A DNA stretch of 43,304 nt from Succinimonas amylolytica DSM 2873 (GCF_000378405.1 NZ_KB899637.1:447261-490564), one strand, 5' to 3'; positions 17,026-26,616 are shown, counted from the stretch's first letter. A program made the numbers and translations. The notes: generated by a model not told the origin, from the sequence alone.

Positions 17026-18732
17026 TTATTTTCCTTTCAGAAGGGCATGCAGGGTGGCGCCGCCCTCCAGCACGATGCTGTGGTAGCCGTTGCATCTCAG
17101 AATTCCCGCGGCGTTCCAGGCCCGGACCCCCATGCCGCAGATAACGATTACCGGCTTGTCCTTCGGGATTTCGTTCATCCGGTCGCGGAGCTGGGCCAGA
17201 GGAATGTTGACCGCCTCGGGAATACGGTACTTGAAGAGCTCCTCCCGGTTCCGGACGTCCAGAACAAAGTAGTCCTTCTTGTCCAGCGTCAGGTAGGCGG
17301 TGAGGGAAATGTATTCGCCCAGTCCCAGCACCTGGTTTTCAGCGGTAAAGCCCAGCATGTTGATATTGCTCTTGGCACTGCCGTACTGCGGCGAATAGGC
17401 CAGATCGATATTGGCCAGATCGCTGAAGGTGCCCCGGAGGGCGATCACTGTGGCCAGAGTGTTAATGGCATCGGAAACCCCGGCCCGGCCGCAGGCCTCA
17501 GCGCCGATGAGGGTGCCCCGCTTCTTGTCGAAGATGCCCCGGATAAATATCAGCCGGGAGCCGGGATACCAGTTCACATGGGAGCTCTGAATCACAAAGG
17601 AGGTGAAGTAGTCCTTTCCGGCAACCAGTCCCTTCTGCCGGAGTTCGTTTTCGGAAGCTCCTGAGAACGCATAGGTCTCGTCAAAGACCCTGATAATGGC
17701 AGAGCCGGAGGTTCCGGTGAATTCGGCGGAATTGCGGGGCAGAATCCCGAGGCTCCGGGCGATGCTGTCCGCTGCTCTGCGGCCGCCGCGGGCTGCCGGT
17801 CCGGCCAGGGGGCTCCAGGTGAGCTCGTCGGAGTAGTTTTTCAGGATCACGGCATTGTCGCCGGCGGCATAAACTCCCGGAATATTGGTTTCCATGCGGC
17901 AGTTGGTGATCACGGCGCCGTTGGGAGCCTTCTCAATGCCGGAGCCTTCCAGGAATCCGGTGGCGGGCTTTACGCCGAGAGCCAGTACCACAAAGCGGAA
18001 CTTCTGCTTTCTGGAATCGTCGGTAAACTCGGTTTCAATGAAGTCATCCGGGGTGAGAGTGAAGCTCCTGACACCGACACCGACACGGACATTAATGGCG
18101 TGTCTCCGGAGATTTCTTTCCAGAAGTCCCGAAAACTCTCCGTCCAGATTCTGCAGGAGCTGTCCGCGGAGCTCCACAAGAGTTACCCGGAAACCCTTGT
18201 GGCTGAGGTTTTCGGCCGCCTCAATGCCGATGAAGCCGCCGCCGACAATAAGAACGTCATAAAAATGATCGTCGCTGGTGATGGAGGGGATCTCCTCATG
18301 AATGCTGTCCACGTCCGGCAGGGTGCGCAGATTGTAGATGTGGGGGAGACTGATGCCGGAGATCTGCTCGGGTCTGACAGCGGCCGCTCCGGAGGCAATA
18401 ATCAGGCTGTCATATTTTTCCTCCAGGGTTTCTCCGGTCTGATGATTCAGGACGGCCACCACCTTTTTGTCGGGAGAAACACTGATGGCCTCACATTCGG
18501 TTTTAACCTGGGCCCGGTACCGTTCAGAGAACACCCGCGGAGGAATAATCACCAGATTCTGCCGGAGCGGGACCTCGCCGCCCAGATAGTAGGCCAGACC
18601 GCAGGAGGCGTAGGAGATGTCCTTGCCCTTTTCGAGAATGACAATTTCCTCCTGCTCGGAAAGCCGCCGCAGCCTGGCAGCTGCCGCAGCACCGGCTGCG
18701 GAACCGCCGATAATCACTGTTTTGTGTGCCAT
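17026..18732 (-). CDS. CoA-disulfide reductase-like flavoprotein with C-terminal rhodanese domain
   Basis: A 568-residue pyridine nucleotide-disulfide oxidoreductase. The ATG at 18732 is chosen because it gives the FAD-binding MAHKTVIIGGSAAGAAAAAR N-terminus and has an AGAGG site; a longer frame extends to 18816. The redox cysteine is Cys44 in SYASCGLAYYLGG, the single-Cys site of CoA-disulfide reductases and NADH oxidases. An NAD(P)H motif VLIVGGGFIGIEAAENL and an AAGDNA FAD motif follow. The last 100 residues are a rhodanese domain with catalytic Cys532 (VICGMGVRA). CoADR-rhodanese fusions act on CoA-disulfide, per- or polysulfide, or oxygen; the exact substrate is open. It ends in a strong terminator and follows the hypothetical gene by 67 bp. 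Confidence 0.9.
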   Translation of the reverse strand: MAHKTVIIGGSAAGAAAAARLRRLSEQEEIVILEKGKDISYASCGLAYYLGGEVPLRQNLVIIPPRVFSERYRAQVKTECEAISVSPDKKVVAVLNHQTGETLEEKYDSLIIASGAAAVRPEQISGISLPHIYNLRTLPDVDSIHEEIPSITSDDHFYDVLIVGGGFIGIEAAENLSHKGFRVTLVELRGQLLQNLDGEFSGLLERNLRRHAINVRVGVGVRSFTLTPDDFIETEFTDDSRKQKFRFVVLALGVKPATGFLEGSGIEKAPNGAVITNCRMETNIPGVYAAGDNAVILKNYSDELTWSPLAGPAARGGRRAADSIARSLGILPRNSAEFTGTSGSAIIRVFDETYAFSGASENELRQKGLVAGKDYFTSFVIQSSHVNWYPGSRLIFIRGIFDKKRGTLIGAEACGRAGVSDAINTLATVIALRGTFSDLANIDLAYSPQYGSAKSNINMLGFTAENQVLGLGEYISLTAYLTLDKKDYFVLDVRNREELFKYRIPEAVNIPLAQLRDRMNEIPKDKPVIVICGMGVRAWNAAGILRCNGYHSIVLEGGATLHALLKGK

Positions 18733-18799
18733 AACCAGTACCTCTGATGTTGTTCCAAACGCGCCACGGGCGCCGCTGTATGGATTCCTCGCCAGGAGT

Positions 18800-19468
18800 C
18801 TAGAAGTTCTCCGCAAAGGTGAGGGTCATTATTCCGTAGTATACGGACTCAGCCTGATAGCTGCTGACATCCGTTCCGACACTGATAATCATTTGGTTTC
18901 CCCAGTCCCGGAGCTTTTCCAGGGAATCCTGGGCTCTTTGGGGGATTCTGGTGAACACGGGAGTGCCGTCTTTTTCGGAGATGAGGGGGAAGCCGTTTTC
19001 CTGAAAGCTTTTCACGATTTCTACCAGATAAAAAACCGGTCCGTCTCCGAAGGACTTCTGAAAGCCGAAGGTGCGGCGGAGCTCGTCATGAATAAAGCGC
19101 TCCAGATCTCCGGCGTCGCTGTCCTGATATTCAATTTCGTTGGTTTCGGCCTTTACAGAGAGACAGACCAGGGAAACAATCACCTCATTTATGCTGACCT
19201 GAAGCATCTGTTCCCGGTAGCTCTGGATATGATCCGCCAGATTCTGAAAGTCGGAGAGCCGGTGTTCCTGGAGGACGCCGGTCTTCAGGGTGCGGACATA
19301 GCTTTCCTCGTAAAGCCGGAAGATTTCGCGGTGAATTTCATAGCCGTCCGGCCATATCATTCTGGTCAGGGTTATCAGTCTGTCGGGAATGTCTGATCTT
19401 TTCATACTGTGAAGCCGGGCTAAAGCATTTTCTTCCTGAAAGTGCCGCCTCCGTTCCTGAAGCCGCAT
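18800..19468 (-). CDS. hypothetical protein, 222 aa
   Basis: A soluble, helix-rich protein with no signal peptide; no family recognised. The C-terminal part (NQMIISVGTDVSSYQAES then VYYGIMTLTFAENF) looks like a folded beta-rich tail and the rest is charged helices. ATG 19468 is preferred because AGGAA lies about 9 nt upstream; a GTG at 19498 and an ATG at 19405 are alternatives without a ribosome site. It lies between the RluA-type gene and the flavoprotein gene on the same strand, 67 bp from the latter, and may be cotranscribed with it. The role is unknown. Confidence 0.7.
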   Translation of the reverse strand: MRLQERRRHFQEENALARLHSMKRSDIPDRLITLTRMIWPDGYEIHREIFRLYEESYVRTLKTGVLQEHRLSDFQNLADHIQSYREQMLQVSINEVIVSLVCLSVKAETNEIEYQDSDAGDLERFIHDELRRTFGFQKSFGDGPVFYLVEIVKSFQENGFPLISEKDGTPVFTRIPQRAQDSLEKLRDWGNQMIISVGTDVSSYQAESVYYGIMTLTFAENF

Positions 19469-19644
19469 CGTGCGGTTCCTGAGAATTCCTGTTAGCACGA
19501 TAACAGAATTCGGGCTTATTTCAGAGTTAAACCGTGTTTTTGATTGTGATTTTGCTGAGCCGCGGGCATTTTTGCGGAAAAACAGGCAAAACGATCACAG
19601 CCGTGAGACAGGGGCCGGCAGTTTTGAGACTGTACGGGGCCGGA

Positions 19645-20409
19645 TTAGAGTCCGGCGAGGATCTGCCGCTGCAGATCCGGCACTGTCGGAAAGTCCGGAA
19701 GACTGAGACAGCTTATGACGGAGCCGTCATCAGGATCCCGGAAGCTGAGAAAGGCAGCGTGGAGGAGCAGCCGGTGCGGGAGCCCCCGGGAGTTCTCCTG
19801 CTCCGTTTCGCCTTCGGGGTTTCCGTAGATCCGGTCTCCGAGAATCGGATGCCCGGTTTCCCTGAGATGCGTCCGGAGCTGATGGGTTCTCCCGGTTTCC
19901 GGATACAGGAGAACCAGAGTCCGCCCCCGGGGACCGGGGGCGGAAGCGGCATTTTCCGGCGGTTCTCTTTTCAGAACCCGGCAGAAGGTCAGGGCGGGTT
20001 TCCCGGAGACGTAATCCACCTTCTGTACCGGAGCGGACAGCAGGGCGGAGCGTTCCAGATCCTTTGCCAGGGGAAAGTCCATGGCCATGAAGTCGTGCTG
20101 CACGATTCCCGAAACCCAGGCCGCGTATATTTTGATGGGATGCCGTTCCCGGAAGCCTGCTGTCAGTGCAGCGGCGGTTTTCCGGTCGCCGGAGAACAGC
20201 ACGATGCCGGAGGTGGCGAGATCCAGCCGGTGGACCGGATTGGCATCGGGGAGGATCTCCTTCATTCTGGTGGTCAGGGAATCCCGCTCCCGCTGCCCCG
20301 GAACGGTAAGAAGCCCCGCGGGCTTTATGGCGGCAATGATGGCGCCTTTCCGGAAAAGTATGGCGGGACGTCCTGCGGGGGGCTGGTATTTCAGGGGGGA
20401 TTCGGTCAT
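19645..20409 (-). CDS. RluA-family pseudouridine synthase
   Basis: A 254-residue RNA pseudouridine synthase that isomerises uridine in rRNA or tRNA. The catalytic Asp63 is in HRLDLATSG, the RluA motif II. Further family motifs are AIKPAGLLTVPG (motif I) and LYPETGRTHQLRTHLRETGHPILGD (motif III, written here as LYPETGRTHQLR and THLRETGHPILGD). There is no N-terminal S4 domain, which fits RluA, TruC or short RluC-like enzymes. The target site cannot be decided from sequence. The ATG at 20409 follows an AGGAGC-type site. It is first in the minus-strand run 20.4-14.1 kb, with 176 bp to the next gene. Confidence 0.92.
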   Translation of the reverse strand: MTESPLKYQPPAGRPAILFRKGAIIAAIKPAGLLTVPGQRERDSLTTRMKEILPDANPVHRLDLATSGIVLFSGDRKTAAALTAGFRERHPIKIYAAWVSGIVQHDFMAMDFPLAKDLERSALLSAPVQKVDYVSGKPALTFCRVLKREPPENAASAPGPRGRTLVLLYPETGRTHQLRTHLRETGHPILGDRIYGNPEGETEQENSRGLPHRLLLHAAFLSFRDPDDGSVISCLSLPDFPTVPDLQRQILAGL

Positions 20410-20813
20410 GGTGTGCTCCTTCCGGAGATTGTATCAGCTTCGGAAGGTTTTTCCCAATTCAGAAAGGTCTCTCCCCCGGGACTGACTGCTGCTTCCGGTA
20501 ACAGCGGGGCCTCCTGCAGACAGGGGCCGGCGGTCCGGACTGCGGGCCATTCCGAAATTTTCTGAAAATACAATCAGAGATAATGTGATCCTGGTCAAAT
20601 AAAATCTGTATCTTATTGTGTGCAAGGTATGGTAATATCAGCCAGTCAGAGCGAGATCACCTGAAACGGCATCCTGTGAATTTATTTCCGGGACTGCTGT
20701 TTACGGTACCGGAATCTGATGATCCGGCAGCTTCTGATTTGAATGTGCTTACAGGCACCGCGGGTTTTCGGGTGCGGCACGTTTGATTTTTTTTGACACA
20801 ATAAGGGATTTAT
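20410..20813. other. intergenic region between divergent genes
   Basis: It separates the RluA-type gene (minus) from the small secreted protein gene (plus). It is AT-richer than flanking coding sequence around 20560-20640 and contains a TTTGATTTTTTTTGAC run just before the plus-strand gene. No gene, RNA or convincing promoter pair was recognised. Confidence 0.4.
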
Positions 20814-21200
20814 ATGAAGAAGTTGATGATCGCCGCTGCAGCATTTTTAATGTCTGCTACCGCTATGGCTGACTGGGCTGTTGTTGAGCAGTCTGATGAC
20901 GGTTACGTATTTGAGGAAAGCAATCTCGGTGTACGCATGGCCACCTTCAAGGTTGCTCCCAGCGACGGTACCGACATTGGCCAGGCTGCTGCCGGCATTG
21001 CCAGCGAAAAGGGCTGTCAGGCTCCTACCCAGACCACTGTAGGCGGCTATCCTGGATATCATTTCGTTTGCCCGGACAATGTTCAGGCTATCCTCATTGA
21101 TGACAAGGAAGACATCAGCCTGATTATGGGCAAGTGCGACTCCGAAGAGCAGTGCGCTGCCATCGACAGCCTCATTACCATGCTCACCAAGAAGCAGTAA
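20814..21200 (+). CDS. small secreted/periplasmic protein, 128 aa
   Basis: A clear signal peptide (MKKLMIAAAAFLMSATAMA, cut before DW) precedes a mature domain of about 109 residues. The mature part has four cysteines (GCQAP, HFVCPD, GKCDSEEQC), likely two disulfides, and no known family motif. The AAGGGA site fits the ATG. The codon choice is more regular and less TCCGGA-rich than in neighbours (repeated GCT, GTT and CTC), as in well-expressed genes such as the porin. A Rho-independent terminator follows, so it is a single-gene unit. Function unknown. Confidence 0.8.
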   Translation: MKKLMIAAAAFLMSATAMADWAVVEQSDDGYVFEESNLGVRMATFKVAPSDGTDIGQAAAGIASEKGCQAPTQTTVGGYPGYHFVCPDNVQAILIDDKEDISLIMGKCDSEEQCAAIDSLITMLTKKQ

Positions 21201-21249
21201 TGGGCCTGTTTGCAGGAATGTCCGAAAGGCGTTCCTGGCAGAAAGAAGA

Positions 21250-21276
21250 AGGGTGTCTGAGGGCACTCTTTTTTTT
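21250..21276 (+). terminator. Rho-independent terminator after the small secreted protein
   Basis: Stem AGGGTGTC (21250-21257) with GGCACTCT (21262-21269), including two G-U pairs, is followed by a run of seven T. Confidence 0.8.
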
Positions 21277-21467
21277 GCCGCTGATTACCGGGGGAAGCGC
21301 TGGCCGGAGTCCGGCCGCCGGACAATCTGAGAAGGAGGGCGGATTTCCCGCAGGGGAGGCCTCATGTTTGAGAATTGCCTCAATTTTACAGGACTTCCCC
21401 CTGAGCCGCAGGAAACCATGGTGTAAAATCCGGAACCGGATGATTTTCCCGGAAGGAGAAGGGTGTT

Positions 21468-22763
21468 ATGACAGTGCACAGCAATCTTAACCAGTTATTT
21501 GCCATTAAAAAAACTACGGCCCTGATTCTGGCCGGGGGGCGCGGTTCCCGGCTGAGAGAGCTTACCGATGTCAGGGCGAAACCCGCGGTGCATTTTGGCG
21601 GCAAGTTCCGGATTATTGACTTTGCCCTGTCGAACTGTCTTAACTCCGGCATAAGAAAGATGGGGATCATGACCCAGTACAAATCCGATTCTCTTTTGAC
21701 ACATGTTCAGGACGGCTGGTCATTTCTGAACAACAATCATCTGGGGGAGTTTGTGCGGGTACTTCCGGCGCAGCAGAGAATAGACGAGGTGCACTGGTAT
21801 CTGGGAACTGCCGATGCCGTTTATCAGAATCTGGATATCCTGCGTTCCTACGATGACGAGTATATTCTGATCCTGTCCGGGGATCATGTGTACAAGATGG
21901 ATTATTCCCTGATGCTGATGGATCACATTAAGAGCATAAGCCCCTGTTCCATAGCCTGTATTGAGGTTCCCCGGGAGAATGCCTCCGCTTTCGGGTGCAT
22001 GCAGGTGGACGAGGACGGGCTTGTCACGGATTTTATTGAGAAGCCGGAGAATCCTCCGGCAGTACCGGGGAAACCCGATAAGACTCTGATATCCATGGGA
22101 ATCTACGTCTTTGAGAAGGAATTTCTGTACCGGCTTCTGGAGGAGGATCATGCAGAAGCCGGCTCCTCTCATGATTTCGGAAAGGACATTATTCCCAAAA
22201 TCGTGAAGAAGGGGCTGGTTCATGCCCATAACTATGAGGTGAGCTGTGTCCGGAACCGTACCAAAAAGCAGCACTGCTACTGGCGGGATGTGGGGACCGT
22301 GGACAGCTTCTGGGTGGCCAACATGGATCTGACCCGGGAATATCCGGATCTGGATATCTATGATCCCTCCTGGCCGATCTGGACCAGCACCAAGCAGCTG
22401 CCGCCGGCCAAGTTTATCCGGGATTCCCGGGGCACCCGCACCATTACCGAAAACTCCGTGATTGCGGCCGGCAGCGTGATTTTCGGATCGGAGGTGGCGG
22501 ACTCGGTGCTGTTCAGCCATGTGACAGTGGAGCCGGAATGCTGTCTCGAGAAGGTGGTGCTGTTTCCCATGGTGACCGTGAACCGGGGCTGCCATATCAG
22601 AAAGGCCATTATCGAAAGGAAATGCGAGATTCCTGCAAATTTCAGGATCGGGTTCGATCCGGAGCAGGACCGCCGGTATTTTTATGTTTCTCCCGGAGGC
22701 GTGGTGCTGGTAACCCGGGCCATGCTGGCTGCGCTGAGAGAGGACCGTCCGGATCTGTTTTAG
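21468..22763 (+). CDS. glgC: glucose-1-phosphate adenylyltransferase (ADP-glucose pyrophosphorylase)
   Basis: A 431-residue enzyme making ADP-glucose from glucose-1-phosphate and ATP, the committed step of glycogen synthesis. The nucleotidyltransferase motif LILAGGRGSRLRELTDVRAKP is present from about residue 19 (written in part: AGGRGSRLRELT). Further family motifs are KFRIIDFALSNCLNSGI, the ADAVYQNL segment, SGDHVYKMDY, the glucose-1-phosphate loop FIEKPENPP, and a C-terminal left-handed beta-helix with hexad repeats. Length matches E. coli GlgC (431 aa). An AAGGAG site precedes the ATG. The debranching enzyme gene glgX lies 11 kb away and no other glycogen gene is adjacent. Allosteric control by sugar phosphates is known for the family and not visible here. 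Confidence 0.96.
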   Translation: MTVHSNLNQLFAIKKTTALILAGGRGSRLRELTDVRAKPAVHFGGKFRIIDFALSNCLNSGIRKMGIMTQYKSDSLLTHVQDGWSFLNNNHLGEFVRVLPAQQRIDEVHWYLGTADAVYQNLDILRSYDDEYILILSGDHVYKMDYSLMLMDHIKSISPCSIACIEVPRENASAFGCMQVDEDGLVTDFIEKPENPPAVPGKPDKTLISMGIYVFEKEFLYRLLEEDHAEAGSSHDFGKDIIPKIVKKGLVHAHNYEVSCVRNRTKKQHCYWRDVGTVDSFWVANMDLTREYPDLDIYDPSWPIWTSTKQLPPAKFIRDSRGTRTITENSVIAAGSVIFGSEVADSVLFSHVTVEPECCLEKVVLFPMVTVNRGCHIRKAIIERKCEIPANFRIGFDPEQDRRYFYVSPGGVVLVTRAMLAALREDRPDLF

Positions 22764-22859
22764 CGGCCGGGAGGCCAGGGCGCATTTTCACGGAAACCGG
22801 CACTGGTTCCGGCACGAATCCAGAGGAGCTGTCGTTTATCGTCCCGATAAAGGTCTATA

Positions 22860-24962
22860 ATGAGTGCTGTTAAAACAATTTCGGACTATCAGGATACGAC
22901 AATGCGGAAAACTCTCACAGTGGCTGCGGCCAGCATCAACACGGTTCCTCTGGCAGTTAAGGACAATACGGCGCTTATTCTTGAGGCCTACCGGGAAGCA
23001 GCAGCCCGGGGGGCGGATCTGGTGCTGACACCGGAGCTGGGCATTACGGGCTACGGTCTTGAGGATATGTTCTACGTTTCCTCGTCTATGGAAAAAATCC
23101 CCGAGACGGTAAAGGCCCTGTCCCGGGAGGTGCTTCCGGATACCTATCTTGCGGTGGGCTTTCCGTTTCTGATCCAAGGAGGCCAGCTCTACAATGCGGT
23201 GGCGCTTCTTACCCATGACCGGGTGCTGGGCATTGTTCTCAAGCAGCATCTGGCCCGTACCGGCATTCACTACGAGCCCCGCTGGTTTTCTCCCTGGCAG
23301 CACGGCGCAGTTGTCAGCATGGACTTTGCGGGGGAGCGGGTCAGTGTGGGGGACCTGGTATTTGTAATTGACGGAGTGCGCATCGGCTTTGAGATCTGCG
23401 AGGATTCCTGGGTGGCCAACCGTCCGGGAAGATCCCTTTCCAGACGGCTCTGCGATGTGATTCTCAATCCTTCGGCCTCTCATTTTGCTATCGGGAAGCG
23501 GCAGGAGCGGGTTACCTTTGTTACCGACGGCTCCCGGGCCTTCGGGGCAGTTTATGTCTATGCCAACCTCCTGGGCTGCGAGTCCGGACGGGCGGTGTAT
23601 GACGGCGATCTTATCATTGCTTCGGGCGGACGGCTTTTGGGCCTGAGTGATCGGCTGAGCTTCGCCCCCTGGAAAATTCTTGCAGCCAACTGCGATCTCC
23701 GGGTGAACCGGCAGATAAGAGAGCAGTCCAGCATGCTTCTCAGTGTTCAGGATTCCTGCGGGGACGGGGTCCTGTTCACCGGTCTGAGATTCCGTCCGGA
23801 GGATCCCTCCCGGCCGCTTTCCCCCGAGGTGCCCCTGGTTCCCGAAAATGATCTGGAAACCTCAGCCCGGGTGGTGGCTCTGGGGCTCTGGGACTGGATG
23901 CGCAAAACCCGTACCGGCGGCTTTGCACTCAGCCTGTCGGGCGGAGCGGACTCCGCTCTCTGTGCCGCGATGGTGTACTTTGCACAGATTCAGGCTCTGG
24001 CCACGCTGGGAGATGCGGCATACCTGAAGGTTCTGGCTTCCTGCGGGATCCGGGCCAATCCCCGCACTGAGGGGCAGCAGTCTGCTGATTATGTCAGAAC
24101 GGAGATTATGCCCAAGGTGCTCCTGACTCTGTATCAGGGCTCGGACTATTCCGGAGACGTTACCTTTAACGCTGCCCGGGGACTGGCCTCCGAAATCGGA
24201 GCCTGGCATCACAGCTGGTCTATTTCTGCGCTGGTAAAGGAGTATATCCGGCTCTGCGATGCTCTTACTCCGGACAATCCGCTCTCCTGGGAGAAGGACG
24301 ATCTGGCGCTCCAGAACATTCAGGCCCGGGTACGCTCCCCGGGGATCTGGCTTCTGGCCAACCGCTACAACCGGCTCCTTATCGCCACCTCCAATCTTTC
24401 GGAGGCTTCGGTGGGCTACTGCACCATGGACGGTGACACCTCCGGGGTGATTTCTCCTATCGGGGGCATCGGGAAGTCCCGGATCCTGAAAATCAACCGC
24501 TATCTTCTGGAGGAGGGGCTTCTGATTCAGGACAGCGGCACCGGCGACCCCGACAGACTCCGGATAGCGGCCATGGCAGCCATTGTGGCGCAGGCCCCCA
24601 CTGCGGAGCTCCGTCCGGTGGAACAGACCGATGAGAAGGATCTCATGCCTTATCCGCTTCTGGATGAGATCCGGAGACTGTTCCAGGTTACGCATTTCTC
24701 ACCCGTGGAGGTATTTACGGAGCTTCTCAGATCAGCTTTTGCAGAGACCATGTCCCCGCAGCAGCTTCTGGATGCGGTACGGCGCTACTGCCGGCTTTAC
24801 ACCCGCAACCAGTGGAAGCGGGAACGGCTGGCCACCGGCTTCCATGTGGAGGGGGACAGTGCCGATTCCCGGACCTACCGGCGGTTCCCGGTGCTGTCAT
24901 CGGCTCTGGCGGAGGAGCTGGAGGAGCTTGGCAAATATGCCGCCGGCATGGGGCTTTCATAA
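22860..24962 (+). CDS. nadE: glutamine-dependent NAD+ synthetase
   Basis: A 700-residue two-domain enzyme that converts deamido-NAD+ to NAD+ using ammonia from glutamine. The N-terminal nitrilase-like glutaminase has Glu59 (TPELGITGYG), Lys128 (LKQHLA) and Cys180 (FEICEDSW). The C-terminal synthetase has the SGGADS ATP-binding loop (residues 360-365) and ATSNLSEASVGYCTMDGD. Length fits the long bacterial/eukaryotic type rather than the short ammonia-dependent E. coli type. ATG 22860 has AAAGG upstream; ATG 22902 (MRKTLTVAAASIN) with AGGA is an equally good alternative. Its stop overlaps the start of the following lipoprotein gene (TAATG). Confidence 0.95.
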   Translation: MSAVKTISDYQDTTMRKTLTVAAASINTVPLAVKDNTALILEAYREAAARGADLVLTPELGITGYGLEDMFYVSSSMEKIPETVKALSREVLPDTYLAVGFPFLIQGGQLYNAVALLTHDRVLGIVLKQHLARTGIHYEPRWFSPWQHGAVVSMDFAGERVSVGDLVFVIDGVRIGFEICEDSWVANRPGRSLSRRLCDVILNPSASHFAIGKRQERVTFVTDGSRAFGAVYVYANLLGCESGRAVYDGDLIIASGGRLLGLSDRLSFAPWKILAANCDLRVNRQIREQSSMLLSVQDSCGDGVLFTGLRFRPEDPSRPLSPEVPLVPENDLETSARVVALGLWDWMRKTRTGGFALSLSGGADSALCAAMVYFAQIQALATLGDAAYLKVLASCGIRANPRTEGQQSADYVRTEIMPKVLLTLYQGSDYSGDVTFNAARGLASEIGAWHHSWSISALVKEYIRLCDALTPDNPLSWEKDDLALQNIQARVRSPGIWLLANRYNRLLIATSNLSEASVGYCTMDGDTSGVISPIGGIGKSRILKINRYLLEEGLLIQDSGTGDPDRLRIAAMAAIVAQAPTAELRPVEQTDEKDLMPYPLLDEIRRLFQVTHFSPVEVFTELLRSAFAETMSPQQLLDAVRRYCRLYTRNQWKRERLATGFHVEGDSADSRTYRRFPVLSSALAEELEELGKYAAGMGLS

Positions 24963-25888
24963 TGGCAGGAAGAAAATTCCGGGGCCGTAAAGCGCTGTTT
25001 TTTGCGGCCATTCTGGCGGGCGGGATACAGCTGTCGGGCTGCGGTCTGGCAGCGATGGCCATAATTTCCCGGGATACCCCGATCAGCGAAAAGCGCGAGC
25101 TCCGGGCTCAGGCACTGGGCTATCAGGTCTTTATGGAGGCGCGTTCCGGGGAAAGTGCGGCCAGTGTGCGCCCCTGCGGACGGATTTCTGAATTCGGAAG
25201 CGGGCACTGTCTTCCTCTGTACGACATCAATGCGGTGCATACTCCGGAGTTTTCGCTGCTGGAAATCCGCACCGGACTTAATCTGGACCGCTTTTCTGAA
25301 AACCTGCCGCCGCATCGGAAACAGGGCTCCCTTCCGGAATATGGTTCAGTAATCCGCATCTTCATTTATCCTGCACAGGGGATCTATACCTTTCAGGGGC
25401 GGACTATGGATTCCGGGGGGCAAAAGGTGGCAGAACGGGGATTTTCTGCAGCGGATCCCGGGACGGTCTTCGGGAGCCTGGGCGGGAACCTCGGTCTTCC
25501 CTGGCTTAATCTTCTGGACTACCTGGCCGGACTCAGAGCGGACGAATGTGCTCCGGTATCCTTCCGGGAGGAGCAGGATTTCCGCCTGACTGCGGAGTGC
25601 GGCTTCCGGGCCGCCGGGCATTCCGGAACGTTCAGGTACCGGGTGCTGGAATGGACGTCGTTTGATCAGGGGCTGTATTTTCCGAAAGAGTTTTCGGTTG
25701 CGGGAGATTCCGGAATGCCTGTTCTGGTAACGGTCAGAGGGGCCCGCGAGCTTTTTCGGGAACAGCGGGAGCGGGGGCTCAGTGCCGCCGAAGAGGCTGC
25801 CCGGGAGATTACAGAACGGATTTCCCGGGGCGAACTCCCCCAGGTCCGGGATGCGGCAAGGGCTCGGGAGCTTGTCCGGGAGCTTTAG
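24962..25888 (+). CDS. putative lipoprotein, 308 aa
   Basis: The start is placed at ATG 24962, which overlaps the nadE stop and opens a lipoprotein signal (RKALFFAAILAGGIQLSGC); a longer frame reaches back to 24812 inside nadE. The lipobox LSGC predicts lipidation at Cys25 and envelope location. Two cysteines near RPCGR and HCLPL may pair. No family was recognised. The C-terminal 50 residues form a charged helix (EQRERGLSAAEEAAREITER). It is translationally coupled to nadE, though a functional link is not obvious. Confidence 0.75.
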   Translation: MAGRKFRGRKALFFAAILAGGIQLSGCGLAAMAIISRDTPISEKRELRAQALGYQVFMEARSGESAASVRPCGRISEFGSGHCLPLYDINAVHTPEFSLLEIRTGLNLDRFSENLPPHRKQGSLPEYGSVIRIFIYPAQGIYTFQGRTMDSGGQKVAERGFSAADPGTVFGSLGGNLGLPWLNLLDYLAGLRADECAPVSFREEQDFRLTAECGFRAAGHSGTFRYRVLEWTSFDQGLYFPKEFSVAGDSGMPVLVTVRGARELFREQRERGLSAAEEAAREITERISRGELPQVRDAARARELVREL

Positions 25889-26545
25889 CATGGATCCGGC
25901 AGCGGAATTCCGGGACCGAACTCTTTGGTAACCGGAAGTTCCAGGTGGTTAAATCGGCTTCTGTGCCGGCCTGATTAGACCTTCCATTTCTTAAAAGCTG
26001 TATTCAGACACAGCACTTCGCACACAGTAACACAGTACACAAAGGCTCCAGAGCGGCTGTCTCCAGACTGTAACAAAACAATGGTGCCACTCTTCTGCTG
26101 TCACCTTCGATCCCCCCGGCTGCGGGGGATTTCTTCAGAATACCATCCCGTGAGTGCTTCTGCCGAGCTTTTGGAAGACAGCCCCAAATCATTTTTCATA
26201 GCGAGTGAAACTACAAAGCTGGGGGATACCCTCTGTCAATTACACTTCCTGAGTCTGCCTCTACTGATATTTCTCCTTATATTTCTCCTGTTCTTTGCGG
26301 ACAGAAGCTTGCGTTTTTGTGTTTATGTCTCCGGTTCCTGGCAGTAATCCTGTTCCTTCCGTCAGGAATCCTGCGGGAGGGGATGGCCATGGCCTTCAGA
26401 GAAATATCCCGGATGTTTGGAAGGGGATAAGGACGGGGAAAATGAAAATGCCGGGCATGAGTTCTCAAAAGAAAATTCCGTAAGCGCAGGTAATTACTAA
26501 AAGCGGGAAACTCAGTTTTTGACATGAAAGAAATCAATACTGCAC
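25889..26545. other. gene-free region left of the CRISPR array
   Basis: No convincing gene was found in 0.66 kb. Short frames at 26081-26347 (plus) and 26277-26549 (minus) have no ribosome site or family feature. One hairpin stands out: ATCCCCC (26110-26116) and GGGGGAT (26124-26130) followed by TTCTT on the plus strand, a possible terminator. Confidence 0.4.
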
Positions 26546-26573
26546 GCACCGCAAAAGGTTAATACCTTTACAG
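26546..26573 (-). repeat. probable decayed CRISPR repeat
   Basis: From 26548, ACCGCAAAAGGTTAATACC followed by TTTACAG aligns with the ACCGC...AAAGGG...TTGG...CCTTTGCGG part of the array repeat, with about seven mismatches and one gap. It lies 43 bp left of the first recognisable repeat, slightly more than a spacer length. The outer part of the repeat is lost. It fits erosion of the leader-distal end. Confidence 0.4.
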
Positions 26574-26616
26574 TTACGGAAAGGTTCGCGGGAGTGTGTT
26601 TGAACGCTTCACTAAG

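Noticed and set aside
21720-22595. 291-codon frame antisense to glgC
   Set aside because: Shadow of a well-supported gene, with no motif of its own.
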